Below, piece by piece: positions 1 to 8,847 of a stretch of 64,000 nucleotides of DNA. The DNA comes from Gemmatimonadota bacterium. Its GTDB lineage: Bacteria > Gemmatimonadota > Gemmatimonadetes > Gemmatimonadales > GWC2-71-9. The notes beneath the pieces are model-generated. The model saw only the letters and a program-made list of their open reading frames with translations. It was not told the DNA's origin and searched no databases. Made by a program: the position numbers and the translations under genes. The stretch is from NCBI GenBank assembly GCA_016713435.1, contig JADJPD010000029.1, positions 8,267 to 72,266 of the forward strand, written 5' to 3'. Positions within the stretch are counted from its first letter, which is position 1; the number at the start of each line of letters is the position of its first letter.

Positions 1-107
1 CTCCCGGTCGGTGGCGCCGATGCCGGCCCAGAGCCTAGGGACGGCGGGGCGGGGGCGGCCCGCCACGCGCGGTGGGCCCGTGACCGCGCGTGCGCGTCTC
101 TCATGCC

Positions 108-1031
108 ATGACGCCCACCGCCCTCGACGTGCCCGAGTCCCGGTCGCCCACCACCGGGGCGCCGATGGCACCTCGCCCCGCGCGGCCGCCCGCGCTGCAG
201 GACCTCTGGGCCTCCATGCGCGACCTCGCGGGCCACCACGAGCTCCTCGTGGAGCTGACGAAGCGCGACCTCCGGATCCGCTACACCCAGGCCGCCATGG
301 GCGTGCTCTGGGCGGTGCTCACGCCGCTGGTGGTGGCGCTCTCCGGCTGGATGATCCGGTTCGGCATGAGCTACCTGGCGGGGGCGCCGATCCGGGCGCC
401 GGAGCTGGCGGGGATCGCCATCAAGGCGGTGGCGTGGTCGTTCTTCACGGGGGCCATCTCGTTCGGGACGCTGAGCCTCACCGCCAACCTGCCGCTCGTC
501 ACCAAGGTGTACTTCCCCCGCGCCATCCTGCCGCTCTCGGCCGTCACCACCCAGATGGTAGACACCGCCATCGGCGCCGCGGCGCTGCTGGTGGTGCTCC
601 CCCTCGCCCACATCGGCGTCCACCGCACACTCCTCTGGGTGCCGCTGCTGCTGGCGCTGCTGGTGCTGTTCACCAGCGGGCTCACGCTGATCGCGGCGGC
701 GGGCAACGTCTTCTATCGCGACGCCAAGCACGTGATCCAGCTGGTGACGAGCTTCGGGATCTTCTTCACGCCGGTGTTCTTCGACGCGGGGGCGTTCGGA
801 CCGCGGGGGACGCGGTTCCTGCTCCTCAACCCGCTCGGCCCCGTCTTCGAGGGGCTCCGGCTGGCGATCGTGGACGGGCACCCGCTGCTGGTGCCCATCG
901 TCAACGCCGAGGGGACGGTGCTGTGGAGCGCGGCGTACCTGGGCTACGCGGCGCTGTGGGCGGTGGGGCTGGCGTTCTTCGGGGCGCTCCTCTTCCGGCG
1001 GGTGGAATTCTCCTTCGCGGAGTACGTGTGA
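108..1031 (+). CDS. ABC-2 type polysaccharide export permease (Wzm-like)
   Basis: This is the membrane subunit of an ABC exporter that moves a finished glycan or lipid-linked polysaccharide across the inner membrane. After a polar proline-rich N-terminus of about 50 residues comes the family's typical entry segment (ELTKRDLRIRYTQAAMGVLW) and then about six hydrophobic helices, ending in EFSFAEYV. About 307 residues from ATG 108 fits the ABC-2/TagG/KpsM class; an in-frame GTG at 90 would add six residues. Its stop overlaps the start of the ATPase gene by four bases (GTGA), so the two are translationally coupled. The glycosyltransferases immediately downstream support a surface-glycan role. The exact glycan is unknown. 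Confidence 0.88.
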   Translation: MTPTALDVPESRSPTTGAPMAPRPARPPALQDLWASMRDLAGHHELLVELTKRDLRIRYTQAAMGVLWAVLTPLVVALSGWMIRFGMSYLAGAPIRAPELAGIAIKAVAWSFFTGAISFGTLSLTANLPLVTKVYFPRAILPLSAVTTQMVDTAIGAAALLVVLPLAHIGVHRTLLWVPLLLALLVLFTSGLTLIAAAGNVFYRDAKHVIQLVTSFGIFFTPVFFDAGAFGPRGTRFLLLNPLGPVFEGLRLAIVDGHPLLVPIVNAEGTVLWSAAYLGYAALWAVGLAFFGALLFRRVEFSFAEYV

Positions 1032-2233
1032 GCGGGCTGATCGAGCTGGAGCGGGTGTGGAAGAAGTTCCGCTACGGCGAGGGCCACGGGCGGCTCCGGG
1101 ACGCGATCCCGGCGCTGGTACGCCGCGCGCTCCGCCGCCCCGACCCCGACGCCGGCCTGCACCGGGGCGAGTTCTGGGCCCTGCAGGACCTCTCCTTCAC
1201 CGTGCGGCCGGGACAGGCCCTCGGCCTCATCGGGCCCAACGGGGCGGGGAAGAGCACGGCGCTCAAGCTCCTCTGCGGCATCATGCGCCCCACGGCGGGG
1301 CGCTGCACGGTGCGCGGGCGGGTGGGCGCCCTCATCGAGGTGGCGGCCGGCTTCCACCCCGACCTCACCGGCCGCGAGAACATCTACCTCCAGGGCACCA
1401 TCATGGGCATGCCGCGGCGGGAGATCACGGGCAAGTTCGACGAGATCGTGGACTTCTCCGGGCTCGCGCCCTTCCTCGAGACGCCGGTGAAGCGCTACTC
1501 GAGCGGCATGCACGCGCGCCTCGGCTTCGCCATCGCGGCGCACCTCGAGCCCGAGGTGCTGCTCATCGACGAGGTCCTCGCCGTGGGCGACGCGGCCTTC
1601 CAGGAGAAGGCCTTCGGCCGGATCACCGAGCTGGTGCAGCAGGACATCCCCGTGGTGGTGGTGTCCCACCAGCTCGACGCCATCACCACCCTCTGCACCC
1701 GGGCGCTGCTGCTGGACCAGGGCCAGGTGGCGCTCGCCGGGACGCCGCAGGAGTGCATCACCGCCTACCTCCACGGCGTCACCGCGGCGCACGGGCCGGG
1801 GAGCGGGGACAGCCCGGTGCGGATCCTGGGCATCCACCTGGGGCGCGCGGCGGTGGAGTCGGGGCAGCGGCTCGGCGTGGAACTGACGGGCGTCACCGAC
1901 GGCGGCCCCGCGGCCGACCGGCTCTCGGTCCGGGTGCGGGTGCGCCTGGCGCAGACGGGGGAGACGGTGTTCGAGACCGGCACCACCCAGCTCGGCCTCG
2001 CCCTGCCCGGGGCGGGGGAGTTCGCGCTGCAGCTGGAGCTGCAGATGAACGTGGCCCGCGGCATCTACCTGGTGGAGTCGGCGGTGTGGGACCGGCTGCA
2101 CGGGCGGCAGCTGCTGCGCGGGCCGTCGAGCTATGTGGAGGTGCGGGGCGGGCCGCCGTTCGAGGGGCTGGTGCAGATGCATCCCCGCGCCCGCCTGCTG
2201 TCCGGCAGCTCCACGGCGGGGCACGTCCCATGA
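1028..2233 (+). CDS. ABC transporter ATP-binding protein, polysaccharide export (Wzt-like, with C-terminal glycan-binding-type domain)
   Basis: This is the cytoplasmic ATPase that powers the permease encoded just upstream. The 401 residues from GTG 1028 show Walker A GPNGAGKS (about 69-76), the signature YSSGMHARLG (about 157-166), Walker B LLIDEVLAVGD (about 178-188) and the H-loop SHQ (about 213). These are typical of the TagH/KpsT/Wzt family, where the signature reads SSGM rather than SGGQ. Residues about 255-401 form an extra beta-rich domain like the Wzt C-terminus, which in O-antigen systems recognises the chain terminus. Such a domain suggests that export depends on a capped chain; this is inference from the family. 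The stop overlaps the next ATG (ATGA). Confidence 0.9.
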   Translation: MSGLIELERVWKKFRYGEGHGRLRDAIPALVRRALRRPDPDAGLHRGEFWALQDLSFTVRPGQALGLIGPNGAGKSTALKLLCGIMRPTAGRCTVRGRVGALIEVAAGFHPDLTGRENIYLQGTIMGMPRREITGKFDEIVDFSGLAPFLETPVKRYSSGMHARLGFAIAAHLEPEVLLIDEVLAVGDAAFQEKAFGRITELVQQDIPVVVVSHQLDAITTLCTRALLLDQGQVALAGTPQECITAYLHGVTAAHGPGSGDSPVRILGIHLGRAAVESGQRLGVELTGVTDGGPAADRLSVRVRVRLAQTGETVFETGTTQLGLALPGAGEFALQLELQMNVARGIYLVESAVWDRLHGRQLLRGPSSYVEVRGGPPFEGLVQMHPRARLLSGSSTAGHVP

Positions 2234-3552
2234 CCACGCCCGCCACCCGGAAGCTCGGCCCCGCGCTCCGCCGGCCGGGCGTGGAGCAGGTGGCCCGCGC
2301 GGCGCCGAGCAGCCCCATGGTGCCGGGCCGGGCGGGGCACCGCCCCGTGGCCATCGTGGACCTCGAGGCCAGCGCCCTCCCCCCCGCCGTGCAGGTACCG
2401 CGGCACTACGGCTCGGCGCTGGTGCTCTTCCGCTGGCACGGCGTCCCCGTGGGCCAGGCGGTGCTCCCCGTGCGCGAGGGGCGGGTCCCCGCCGACCTGC
2501 TCCGCGCCGCGCTCGAGCGGGAGGCCGCCCCCCGCATCGCCCGGCGCGAGCTGCGCCGCTGGCTCGGCGCGCCGGAGGATGAGGCGGTGGGGCCGCTGCC
2601 GTCGGTGTCGGTGGCCGTCTGCACCCGCGACCGCCCCGAGGACCTGGCCCGCTGCCTCGCGGCGCTGGCCCGGCTGCCGGACACGGGCCACGAGGTGCTG
2701 GTGGTGGACAGCGCCTCGCATGGGGACGCCACCCGCCAGGTGGTGGCCGCGCACCCCGGCGTCCGCTACCTGCGTGAGGCGCGCCCGGGCCTGGACCGCG
2801 CCCGCAACCGCGCCCTGCGCGAGGCGCGCCACGAGGTGGTGGCCTTCACCGACGACGACGCGGCGGTGGACGCCGGCTGGCTCACCGCCATCCGCCGGCG
2901 CTTCGGCGACGCGCGCACCCTCTGCGTCACCGGGCTCACCCTGCCGCTCGAGCTGGAGACGCCGGCGCAGGTGTGGTTCGAGCGGACCAACGGCTTTGGC
3001 CGCGGCTTCGACCGGCTGGCGTTCCAGGGCGCGCTCATGAACCCGTTCCGGATGGCGGTGGCCGGCGCCGGCGTCAACATGGCGCTCCGCCGCACGGTGA
3101 CGGACCGGGTCGGTCCCTTCGACGAGGCGCTCGACGCCGGCACGCCGACGCGCTCGGGTGGGGATCACGACATGTTCCTGCGGATCCTGCAGGCCGGGTA
3201 CCAGATCGTCTACGAGCCGGCCGCGCTGGTCTGGCACCGCCACCGGCGCGAGTGGGCGGCGCTCGAGGACGCGGTACGCGGCTACGGCACCGGGGTGTAC
3301 GCCCTGCTCACCCGCCACCTGCTCGAGGGCGAGGTCGGCGCGCCGCAGCTGGCGCTCGGCTGGCTCCGCTGGCAGCTCCACGGGCTCTGGCGCGCCTGGC
3401 GCGGCGTCCCCGGCGCGGCCCCGGTGGCGCTGCACCTGGCCGAGCTCCGGGGCTGCCTCGAGGGACCGGGGGCCTACGCCCGCTCGCGCCGGCGCCTGAC
3501 GGAGATGGCGCGGGCCGAGCGGGCCATCGCCGAGGCGGGGGCGGAGGCGTGA
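2230..3552 (+). CDS. glycosyltransferase family 2 with N-terminal accessory module
   Basis: This is a predicted GT-A fold sugar transferase of 440 residues that acts on the cytoplasmic side during glycan assembly. The GT2 core starts near residue 124 (SVSVAVCTRDRPEDLARCL). It carries the nucleotide/metal motif FTDDD (about 214) and a distal GGDHDMFLRI acceptor-side motif. Residues about 38-115 precede the core and form a separate small module (pattern ..FRWHGVPVGQAVLPV..) that recurs in the two following glycosyltransferases. The gene lies in a tight operon: it starts inside the stop of the ATPase gene and ends in TGATG with the next gene. The donor and linkage cannot be read from the sequence. 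Confidence 0.88.
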   Translation: MTTPATRKLGPALRRPGVEQVARAAPSSPMVPGRAGHRPVAIVDLEASALPPAVQVPRHYGSALVLFRWHGVPVGQAVLPVREGRVPADLLRAALEREAAPRIARRELRRWLGAPEDEAVGPLPSVSVAVCTRDRPEDLARCLAALARLPDTGHEVLVVDSASHGDATRQVVAAHPGVRYLREARPGLDRARNRALREARHEVVAFTDDDAAVDAGWLTAIRRRFGDARTLCVTGLTLPLELETPAQVWFERTNGFGRGFDRLAFQGALMNPFRMAVAGAGVNMALRRTVTDRVGPFDEALDAGTPTRSGGDHDMFLRILQAGYQIVYEPAALVWHRHRREWAALEDAVRGYGTGVYALLTRHLLEGEVGAPQLALGWLRWQLHGLWRAWRGVPGAAPVALHLAELRGCLEGPGAYARSRRRLTEMARAERAIAEAGAEA

Positions 3553-4801
3553 TGCTGCCGGCGCTCAGCGTGGTGATCCCCACCCACAACCGGCGCGACT
3601 CGCTGCTCCGCCTCCTCGCCGCACTGGAGCGCGGCACCCTGCCCGCCGAACGGTTCGAGGCGGTGGTGGTGGCGGACGGCTGCGCGGACGACACGGTGCG
3701 GGCTGGCGGCGGGCGCGTCGTTCTCGTTCCCCGTGCGGGTGTGCGAGCAGCAGCCGGGCGCGGCGCCGCCGCCGCCGGAACCTGGGCGCGGAGCAGGCGC
3801 GCGGTGCCGTGCTCGTCTTCCTGGACGATGACATCGAGCCGCTGCCGACCCTCCTGGCCACGCACCTCGACCTCCACGCCCGCCACGCCGACGAGCCCAC
3901 CGCCGTGATCGGCGCCCCCATCCCCATCCGCGGCCCGCGCGACTCGTACCAGCACATCGCCGTGTGGCATTGGTGGGAGGAGCAGCTGGCCCGGATGGAG
4001 CGGCCGGGGCACCGCTTCTCCTACCAGGACGTCTTCACCGGCGTTTTCTCGCTGCCGAAGGGCCTGTTCATGGCCACCGGCACCTTTGCCTGTGACCTGC
4101 CGGAGAGCTGCCGCGACGACTGGGAGTTCGGCATCCGGCTGCTGGCGCGTGGCACGCGGCTCCTCTACACCCGCGAGGGCGGCGGCTGGCACCACGAGAT
4201 GCGGAACCACGCCGGCCTGCACGCGCGGAAGCTGGCCGAGGGCCGCGCCGACGTGGCGATTGCACGGCGGCATCCTGAGCTCTGGCCGTCGCTCCGGCTG
4301 GCGCAGCCGGTGGCGGGGCTGGCGCGGCGGCTGGTGTGGCTGGCGTTCCGGTCGCCGCGCCTGGCGGAGCGGTTCGAGCGGCTGGCGGCGCGGGTGCTGC
4401 CCGCGCTGGAGCGGCTCGGCGCGCGCGGCACCTGGCGGCAGGTGCAGGGGGCGGCGCTCCACTCCGCGTACTGGCGCGGGGTGGCGGTGGAGCTGGGCGG
4501 GCAGTCGCCGGCGCGGGAGCTGCGGCGGCTGGCGGCGCACGCGCAGGAGCGGCGCCGGGTGGCGCCGCCCCGCATCCTCCGGCTGGACCTGGCGTGGGGG
4601 CTGCCGGCGGCGGAGTTCGCCCTGGAGGCGGCGCGGCCGCACGGGGCGGAGCTCCGCTGGGGCGCCATCCCGCTCGGCCACATCGCGGCGGCGCCCGGGC
4701 ACGAACGGCTCCGGGGCCGTCACCTCCGGATGGAGCTGGCGGGGCCGCTGGCGCCGCGGCTCATGGTGGCGCTGGCGCTCGGCGCCGGGGCGCGGGACTG
4801 A
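3552..4801 (+). CDS. glycosyltransferase family 2, reading frame broken by two indels
   Basis: A GT2 start (MLPALSVVIPTHNRRDSLLR) is read from ATG 3552 up to ADGCADDTVR near 3700. The expected continuation (SFSFPVRVCEQQPG) is in a second frame, and the rest (RNLGAEQARGAVLVFLDDD to 4801) is in a third. Two single-base shifts therefore lie at about 3700-3715 and 3770-3790, in GC-rich repeats. The GT-A DDD motif, a membrane-proximal VFTGVFSLPKG segment and the DDWEFGIRLL acceptor motif are all present in order. Intact coding on both sides of the shifts suggests sequence error rather than decay. The C-terminal ~80 residues contain the accessory module (ELRWGAIPLGHI) that the neighbours carry N-terminally. 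Confidence 0.75.
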
Positions 4802-4804
4802 CGC

Positions 4805-6094
4805 GTGGCGGCCAGGCTGCACCAGCTCGGGCCCCCGGTGCGGGTGCTGGCGCTGGAGCTCACCGAGCCGCTGCCGCTGCTCACCGGCTGCGGCGGCTTC
4901 CGCGCACTCCGCTGCCTGGTGCGGCGCGAGGGGCGGCCGCTCGGCTGGCTCACGGTGGAGTTCCCGCCGCCGGTGGTGACGCCGGCGCTCTTCTTCGGCG
5001 CGCTGGCGCAGCAGCTGCCGCACGCCATCACCTCCGCGGTGGTGACGGCGGAGCTGGCGCCGGCACGGCGGCCGCGACCCTCGGCCCTCCCGCCCATCAG
5101 CGTGGTGGTGTGCACCCGCGACCGGGCGGAGTCGCTGGCGCACTGCCTCGCCTCCCTCGCGGCACTCGATTACCCGCGCTTCGAGGTGGTCGTGGTGGAC
5201 AACGCCTCCCGGGGTGAGGCCACCCGGCGGGTGGCCACCGCCGCCGGCGTGCGCTACGTGCGCGAGGAGCGGCCCGGGCTCGACTGGGCGCGGAATTGCG
5301 GCATCCGCGAGGCGCGGCACGCCATCATCGCCTTCACCGACGACGACGTACGGGTGGACCCGGGCTGGCTGCTCGGCCTCGCGGCCGCCTTCGCCGACCC
5401 GGAGACGCAGCTGGTCACCGGGCTCATCGCGCCGGCCGAGCTCACCACGGCGGCGCAGCTGGCGTTCGAGTACGCGTACGGCGGCATGGACAAGGGGGTG
5501 GTGCCGGTGCGCCGCGCCGCGCGCTCGCCCGCGGACCTGGGCGCGCTGCTCGGCGCGCACCACCTGGGCGCCGGCGCCAACATGGCGTTCCGCCGCGCCA
5601 TCTTCGACGAGGTGGGGAGCTTCGACACCGCGCTCGACGTCGGCACGCCGGCCCGGGGCGGCGGGGACCTCGACATGTTCTACCGCGTGCTCGCGTCAGG
5701 CGCGGTGGCGCGCTACGCGCCCGAGGCGCTGGTGTGGCACACCCACCGCCGCGACTTCGCCGCGCTCCGGCGCCAGCTCCGCGACAACGGCCGCAGCTTC
5801 GGCGTGTACCTGATGACCCGCTGGAACGAGGCCCGGCCGGACGGCCGCGGGGGCCTGGCCCGGTTCCAGGTGGCGCGCTACGCGACCGGGACCTGGCTGC
5901 GCTGGATGGGGAGCCGGGTGGTGCGGCGGTTCCAGAAGCAGGAGCCGCTCCCGCTCTGGCTGCAGGCGGAGGAGATCTGGGGGATGCTCACGGCGCCATG
6001 GGCGTTCACCGCCACGCGGCGGAGCGACGCCCGGCTCCGCGCCCGGACGCAGGCGCCGGGGCCCGCCTCCCGCCGGGCGACCGGGCGGCGCTGA
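4805..6094 (+). CDS. glycosyltransferase family 2 with N-terminal accessory module
   Basis: This is a 429-residue predicted glycosyltransferase and the last gene of the glycan operon. Residues about 12-85 form the accessory module (LRCLVRREGRPLGWLTV) shared with the gene at 2230. The GT2 core follows (ISVVVCTRDRAESLAHCL, about residue 97), with VDNAS, the FTDDD metal motif, an ARNCGIREA segment and a late GGDLDMFYRVL motif. The GTG start at 4805 lies three bases after the stop of the preceding gene. It closely resembles the 2230 product and is probably a tandem paralogue with a different donor or acceptor. The C-terminal ~40 residues are basic and low-complexity. Confidence 0.87.
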   Translation: MAARLHQLGPPVRVLALELTEPLPLLTGCGGFRALRCLVRREGRPLGWLTVEFPPPVVTPALFFGALAQQLPHAITSAVVTAELAPARRPRPSALPPISVVVCTRDRAESLAHCLASLAALDYPRFEVVVVDNASRGEATRRVATAAGVRYVREERPGLDWARNCGIREARHAIIAFTDDDVRVDPGWLLGLAAAFADPETQLVTGLIAPAELTTAAQLAFEYAYGGMDKGVVPVRRAARSPADLGALLGAHHLGAGANMAFRRAIFDEVGSFDTALDVGTPARGGGDLDMFYRVLASGAVARYAPEALVWHTHRRDFAALRRQLRDNGRSFGVYLMTRWNEARPDGRGGLARFQVARYATGTWLRWMGSRVVRRFQKQEPLPLWLQAEEIWGMLTAPWAFTATRRSDARLRARTQAPGPASRRATGRR

Positions 6095-6575
6095 GCGGAA
6101 ACCGCCTGTCGGCTTCATGCGACGGGCCGCGTCTCCCCTGCACACCCGCGGCATCCACCCCGGAGACACACCCGCGGGGCCCCCCCGGGGCCCCGGGGGC
6201 GGGGGGGGCGGGGGCGGGGGCCGGGCCGGGGCCCGGGGCCGGGGCGCCGCCGCGGGGGGGGGGCGGCGCCCCGCGGGGGGGCCCGGCGCCCCGCCGGCCG
6301 GGGGCGGCCCCCCCCCCCCCGCGGGGGGGGGGGGGGGGGGGGCCCGCCGCGGCGCCGGGGCCCCCCCCCCGGGGGGGGGGCGGCCCCGGGGGGGGGGGCG
6401 GCGGGGGGGCGGGGGCGGTGGGCGGGGGGGGGGGGGGGGGGGGGGCCGGGGCCCCCGCCGGGGGGGCGGCCCGGCCCCCCCCCGCCCGGGGGTCTGCCGC
6501 CGACGCCTGAGACGGACCGGGCGCCATTGGTGCCCGCGCTCCCCTTCCTTCCGCTGCTTCCGAGAGGACGCTTCT
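6095..6575. other. intergenic region holding a near-pure G/C tract
   Basis: From 6171 to 6492 the sequence is made of G and C only, apart from a single T at 6419, with homopolymer runs of more than 20 Gs. No gene can be supported here; the long open frames across it are an effect of absent A/T. Normal sequence returns at about 6493. The most likely explanation is a failed or low-quality assembly patch rather than natural DNA. Any small gene or terminator between the glycan operon and the copper protein has been lost. Confidence 0.8.
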
Positions 6576-6935
6576 ATGGCTCACCAGACCGCGCCGCACC
6601 TCAGCCGCGAGATGCTCGACTGCATCGACGAGTGCCAGCACTGCCATGCTACCTGCCTGGCCACTGTGCGGCATTGCCTCGAGATGGGCGGCAGGCACGC
6701 CGAGCCGGGGCACATCGCCCTGCTGCTGGACTGCGCCCAGATCTGCGCCACCAGTGCCGACTTCATGCTGCGGAACTCGCCGCACCACCACCACACCTGC
6801 GCCGCCTGCGCGGAGATCTGCCGCGCCTGCGCCGAGGACTGTGAACGGGTGGACCCGAACGACGCGATGATGAAGGAATGCGCGGAGGATTGCCGGCGGT
6901 GTGCCGAGGAGTGCGCGCGGATGGCGACGGCGTAG
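6576..6935 (+). CDS. four-helix-bundle copper-binding protein (Csp-like, DUF326-type)
   Basis: This 119-residue protein is predicted to store Cu(I) inside a four-helix bundle through inward-facing cysteines. It has 16 cysteines (16, 20, 23, 27, 34, 53, 57, 75, 78, 82, 85, 89, 102, 106, 109, 113), mostly spaced i+3/i+4 as expected on helix faces. A His-rich turn (HHHH, about 70-73) probably marks one bundle end. Length and spacing match cytosolic Csp proteins; no signal peptide is seen, so it should be cytoplasmic. The ATG at 6576 follows a GAGAGGA-like ribosome-binding site. The opposite-strand HDOD reading frame runs across nearly all of this gene, which is probably an artefact of that frame. 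Confidence 0.9.
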   Translation: MAHQTAPHLSREMLDCIDECQHCHATCLATVRHCLEMGGRHAEPGHIALLLDCAQICATSADFMLRNSPHHHHTCAACAEICRACAEDCERVDPNDAMMKECAEDCRRCAEECARMATA

Positions 6936-8761
6936 GGGCTGGTGGCCGTGGTGCCGGAGCGCCGCTCCGGCAACGCGATCCTCACCTCCGAGTGGCCGGA
7001 GCAGGCTCCGGCGCTACGGGACTGCCGGCCGCCCCGGCTGCCGAGCGCTTCCATCGCCGCGGCAAGGGCCTGGTCGCGCCAGCGGGTGAGGAGGTCGGCG
7101 GGGAGGCCGGTGGTGGCGGTGAGGGCGTCGAGCGACTCGCCACCGAGGAGCCGGAGGACGATGCGGCGGCGGTCCTGGTCGGTCCAGGTGGCGGGGTCGG
7201 GGCTGAGGGCGTCGGGCGGCGGGGCAGCGCGGTCGGGAGCGTGGGCCTGCGGGAGGCTCCGGCGGGCCAGGTGGCGGCGCTCGAGGGCGCGTTCCACCTG
7301 CCGGCGCCAGTGGAGCACCAGCGCGCGGGCGCGGTCGTCGAGGGCGCCCTCGCCGCGGCGGTCGGCGTAGAGACAGCCGATGAGCGCCTCCTCCAGCACC
7401 AGCGGCATCACGGCGAAGGCGCCCGCGCCGAGCGCCGAGGCGAGCAGCCGGTCATCGCCGCGCATGGTGCCGCTCACGAAGAGGTCGCGCCGGTCGAGCA
7501 GCGCCACGCCGAGCGAGCTGGTGCGGCTGGTGGCCGCGAAGCGGAACTGCGCCACCAGCTGGTCCACCCGTTCCCCCCACCCGAAGCGCCCCACCACCTC
7601 GTGGCGCGACGGCGTGAGCAGGCAGAAGAGCACCCGTTCGTAGCGGCCCGCGCGGGCCAGCGCGCGGAGGCCGTGCTCCAGCGCCGCGTCGAAGTCGAAC
7701 CCCGGCTCCAGGCGCAGGTCGCCCGGCGGGTCGTCACCGGCGGGATCGCCGGCGACGGGGGGCAGCCCGTCCGCTCCATGCAGCCCCGGCCCGAGCTCGG
7801 CGACGCCATCGGTGGGGGTGAGCGGGTGGCCCAGCACCCGCATGGTCTCCGCCACCTGCAGCTCGTAGTGCAGCGAGTCGAGCGTCACGCCCATCGCGGC
7901 GGCCGTCTCCCGCGTTTCCGCCAGCCCGGCCTGCACCACCTCGGCGAACTGCTCGGAGGTGACGGGCGCCCACGTCTGGTACTTCTCGAGCAGGCCGGCG
8001 AGCGCCGGGTCGGGGGTCCCCGCGCCGTGGCGGTAGGCCATGGTGGTGAGCTCGTGCGCCATCGCCGTGATGGCGCCGAGCGGGGTGGCCTGCGCGGCGC
8101 CCGGGGTCATGACGGCGGCGATGTTGGTCATCCCGAGGCGGCGGCAGAGCGCGCGCCCGAGCGCCTCATACGGAAAGCCGAGCACCTTGATGGCGGCGAA
8201 GCCGCTGGGGAGCTGCTCCGTCTCCGCGAGGGCGCGGATCTGCGCGTACTCCCGCTGGAAGTGGCAGGCCACCAGCACCTCGCCCAGGTTGCGGAACATG
8301 CCGCAGAGGTACGCTTCCTCGGGGCTCGGGTAGTGGAGCCGGGTGGCCAGCTCGCGCGCGTGGTTGGCGGAGAGCATCGAGAGCAGCATCAGCTCCCGGA
8401 GCCCCGGCGACTTCCGCTGGTAGTGCTCGAACAGCATGAGGCCGACGACGAGGTCGCGGATCGTCTTGGCGCCGATCAGCGCGATGGCGTGCGTGGCGGT
8501 GAGCGCCGAGGTGCCCCAGCGGTTGTAGTAGGGGGAGTTGGCGGTCTTGAGGACCTTGAGGGTGAGGCCGTACTCCTTGAGCACCACGTCGGCCACTTCG
8601 CTCACCGAGGTGCGGTCGTCCTGCACCCAGGCCAGGATGGTGCCCACCTGCCGCGCGATGGCGGGGAAGCCCTCGCCCGCCATGATGCGCTCGAGGTAGC
8701 GCTCCACGGCGGCCCCCTGGTCGGCGGGCAGGGGCGTGGGGAGGGGGACGGGGACGGTCAC
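6581..8761 (-). CDS. HDOD domain signalling protein, with GAF-like region; 3' end doubtful
   Basis: From GTG 8761 the protein has an HDOD domain (about residues 20-230; motifs KVLKTANSPYYN, HAIALIGAKTIRDL, NHARELA). HDOD is a catalytically silent HD-like fold used in two-component and c-di-GMP signalling. A GAF-like sensor segment follows (about 360-490; GVALLDRRDLFVSG, GCLYADRR), then a short helical tail (TWTDQDRRRIVLRLLGG) that is HTH-like. The reading frame continues antisense through the copper gene to 6581, adding about 145 low-complexity residues. I think the true end is near 7010, where a TAG sits in the neighbouring frame, so a one-base indel is likely. The gene follows KefF/KefB on the same strand. 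Its signal is unknown. Confidence 0.75.
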   Translation of the reverse strand: MTVPVPLPTPLPADQGAAVERYLERIMAGEGFPAIARQVGTILAWVQDDRTSVSEVADVVLKEYGLTLKVLKTANSPYYNRWGTSALTATHAIALIGAKTIRDLVVGLMLFEHYQRKSPGLRELMLLSMLSANHARELATRLHYPSPEEAYLCGMFRNLGEVLVACHFQREYAQIRALAETEQLPSGFAAIKVLGFPYEALGRALCRRLGMTNIAAVMTPGAAQATPLGAITAMAHELTTMAYRHGAGTPDPALAGLLEKYQTWAPVTSEQFAEVVQAGLAETRETAAAMGVTLDSLHYELQVAETMRVLGHPLTPTDGVAELGPGLHGADGLPPVAGDPAGDDPPGDLRLEPGFDFDAALEHGLRALARAGRYERVLFCLLTPSRHEVVGRFGWGERVDQLVAQFRFAATSRTSSLGVALLDRRDLFVSGTMRGDDRLLASALGAGAFAVMPLVLEEALIGCLYADRRGEGALDDRARALVLHWRRQVERALERRHLARRSLPQAHAPDRAAPPPDALSPDPATWTDQDRRRIVLRLLGGESLDALTATTGLPADLLTRWRDQALAAAMEALGSRGGRQSRSAGACSGHSEVRIALPERRSGTTATSPYAVAIRAHSSAHRRQSSAHSFIIASFGSTRSQSSAQARQISAQAAQVWWWCGEFRSMKSALVAQIWAQSSSRAMCPGSACLPPISRQCRTVARQVAWQCWHSSMQSSISRLRCGAVW
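6952..6972. terminator. hairpin between convergent genes
   Basis: An 8-9 bp perfect inverted repeat (GCCGGAGC / GCTCCGGC, loop GCC) lies 17 bases after the copper-protein stop, with further GGAGC/GCTCC repeats up to about 7012. It lacks a U-run, so Rho-independent activity is uncertain. Confidence 0.4.
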
Positions 8762-8847
8762 GGCGCCTCGGGCTGAGCCGGGGGCGGGACGCTCCTGCCC
8801 CCTGTCCTTCCCCTATCGGCCCGCGGGCGGGAAAGCTGTAGCGGACG

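Noticed and set aside
1..107. Possible end of an upstream gene
   Set aside because: All frames are short and none shows a recognisable protein; nothing can be supported.
2131..3435. Long minus-strand frame opposite the first glycosyltransferase
   Set aside because: Its translation is His/Arg/Gly-rich shadow sequence, while the plus strand holds clear GT2 motifs.
6117..6570. Gly-rich coding extension upstream of the copper protein through the G/C tract
   Set aside because: It is only open because the tract lacks A/T; the copper protein has its own start and ribosome-binding site at 6576.
6581..6935. HDOD protein tail antisense to the copper gene
   Set aside because: A 355 bp antisense overlap with a well-supported gene, and Ser/Ala-rich content. 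An indel that hides the natural stop near 7010 is more likely.
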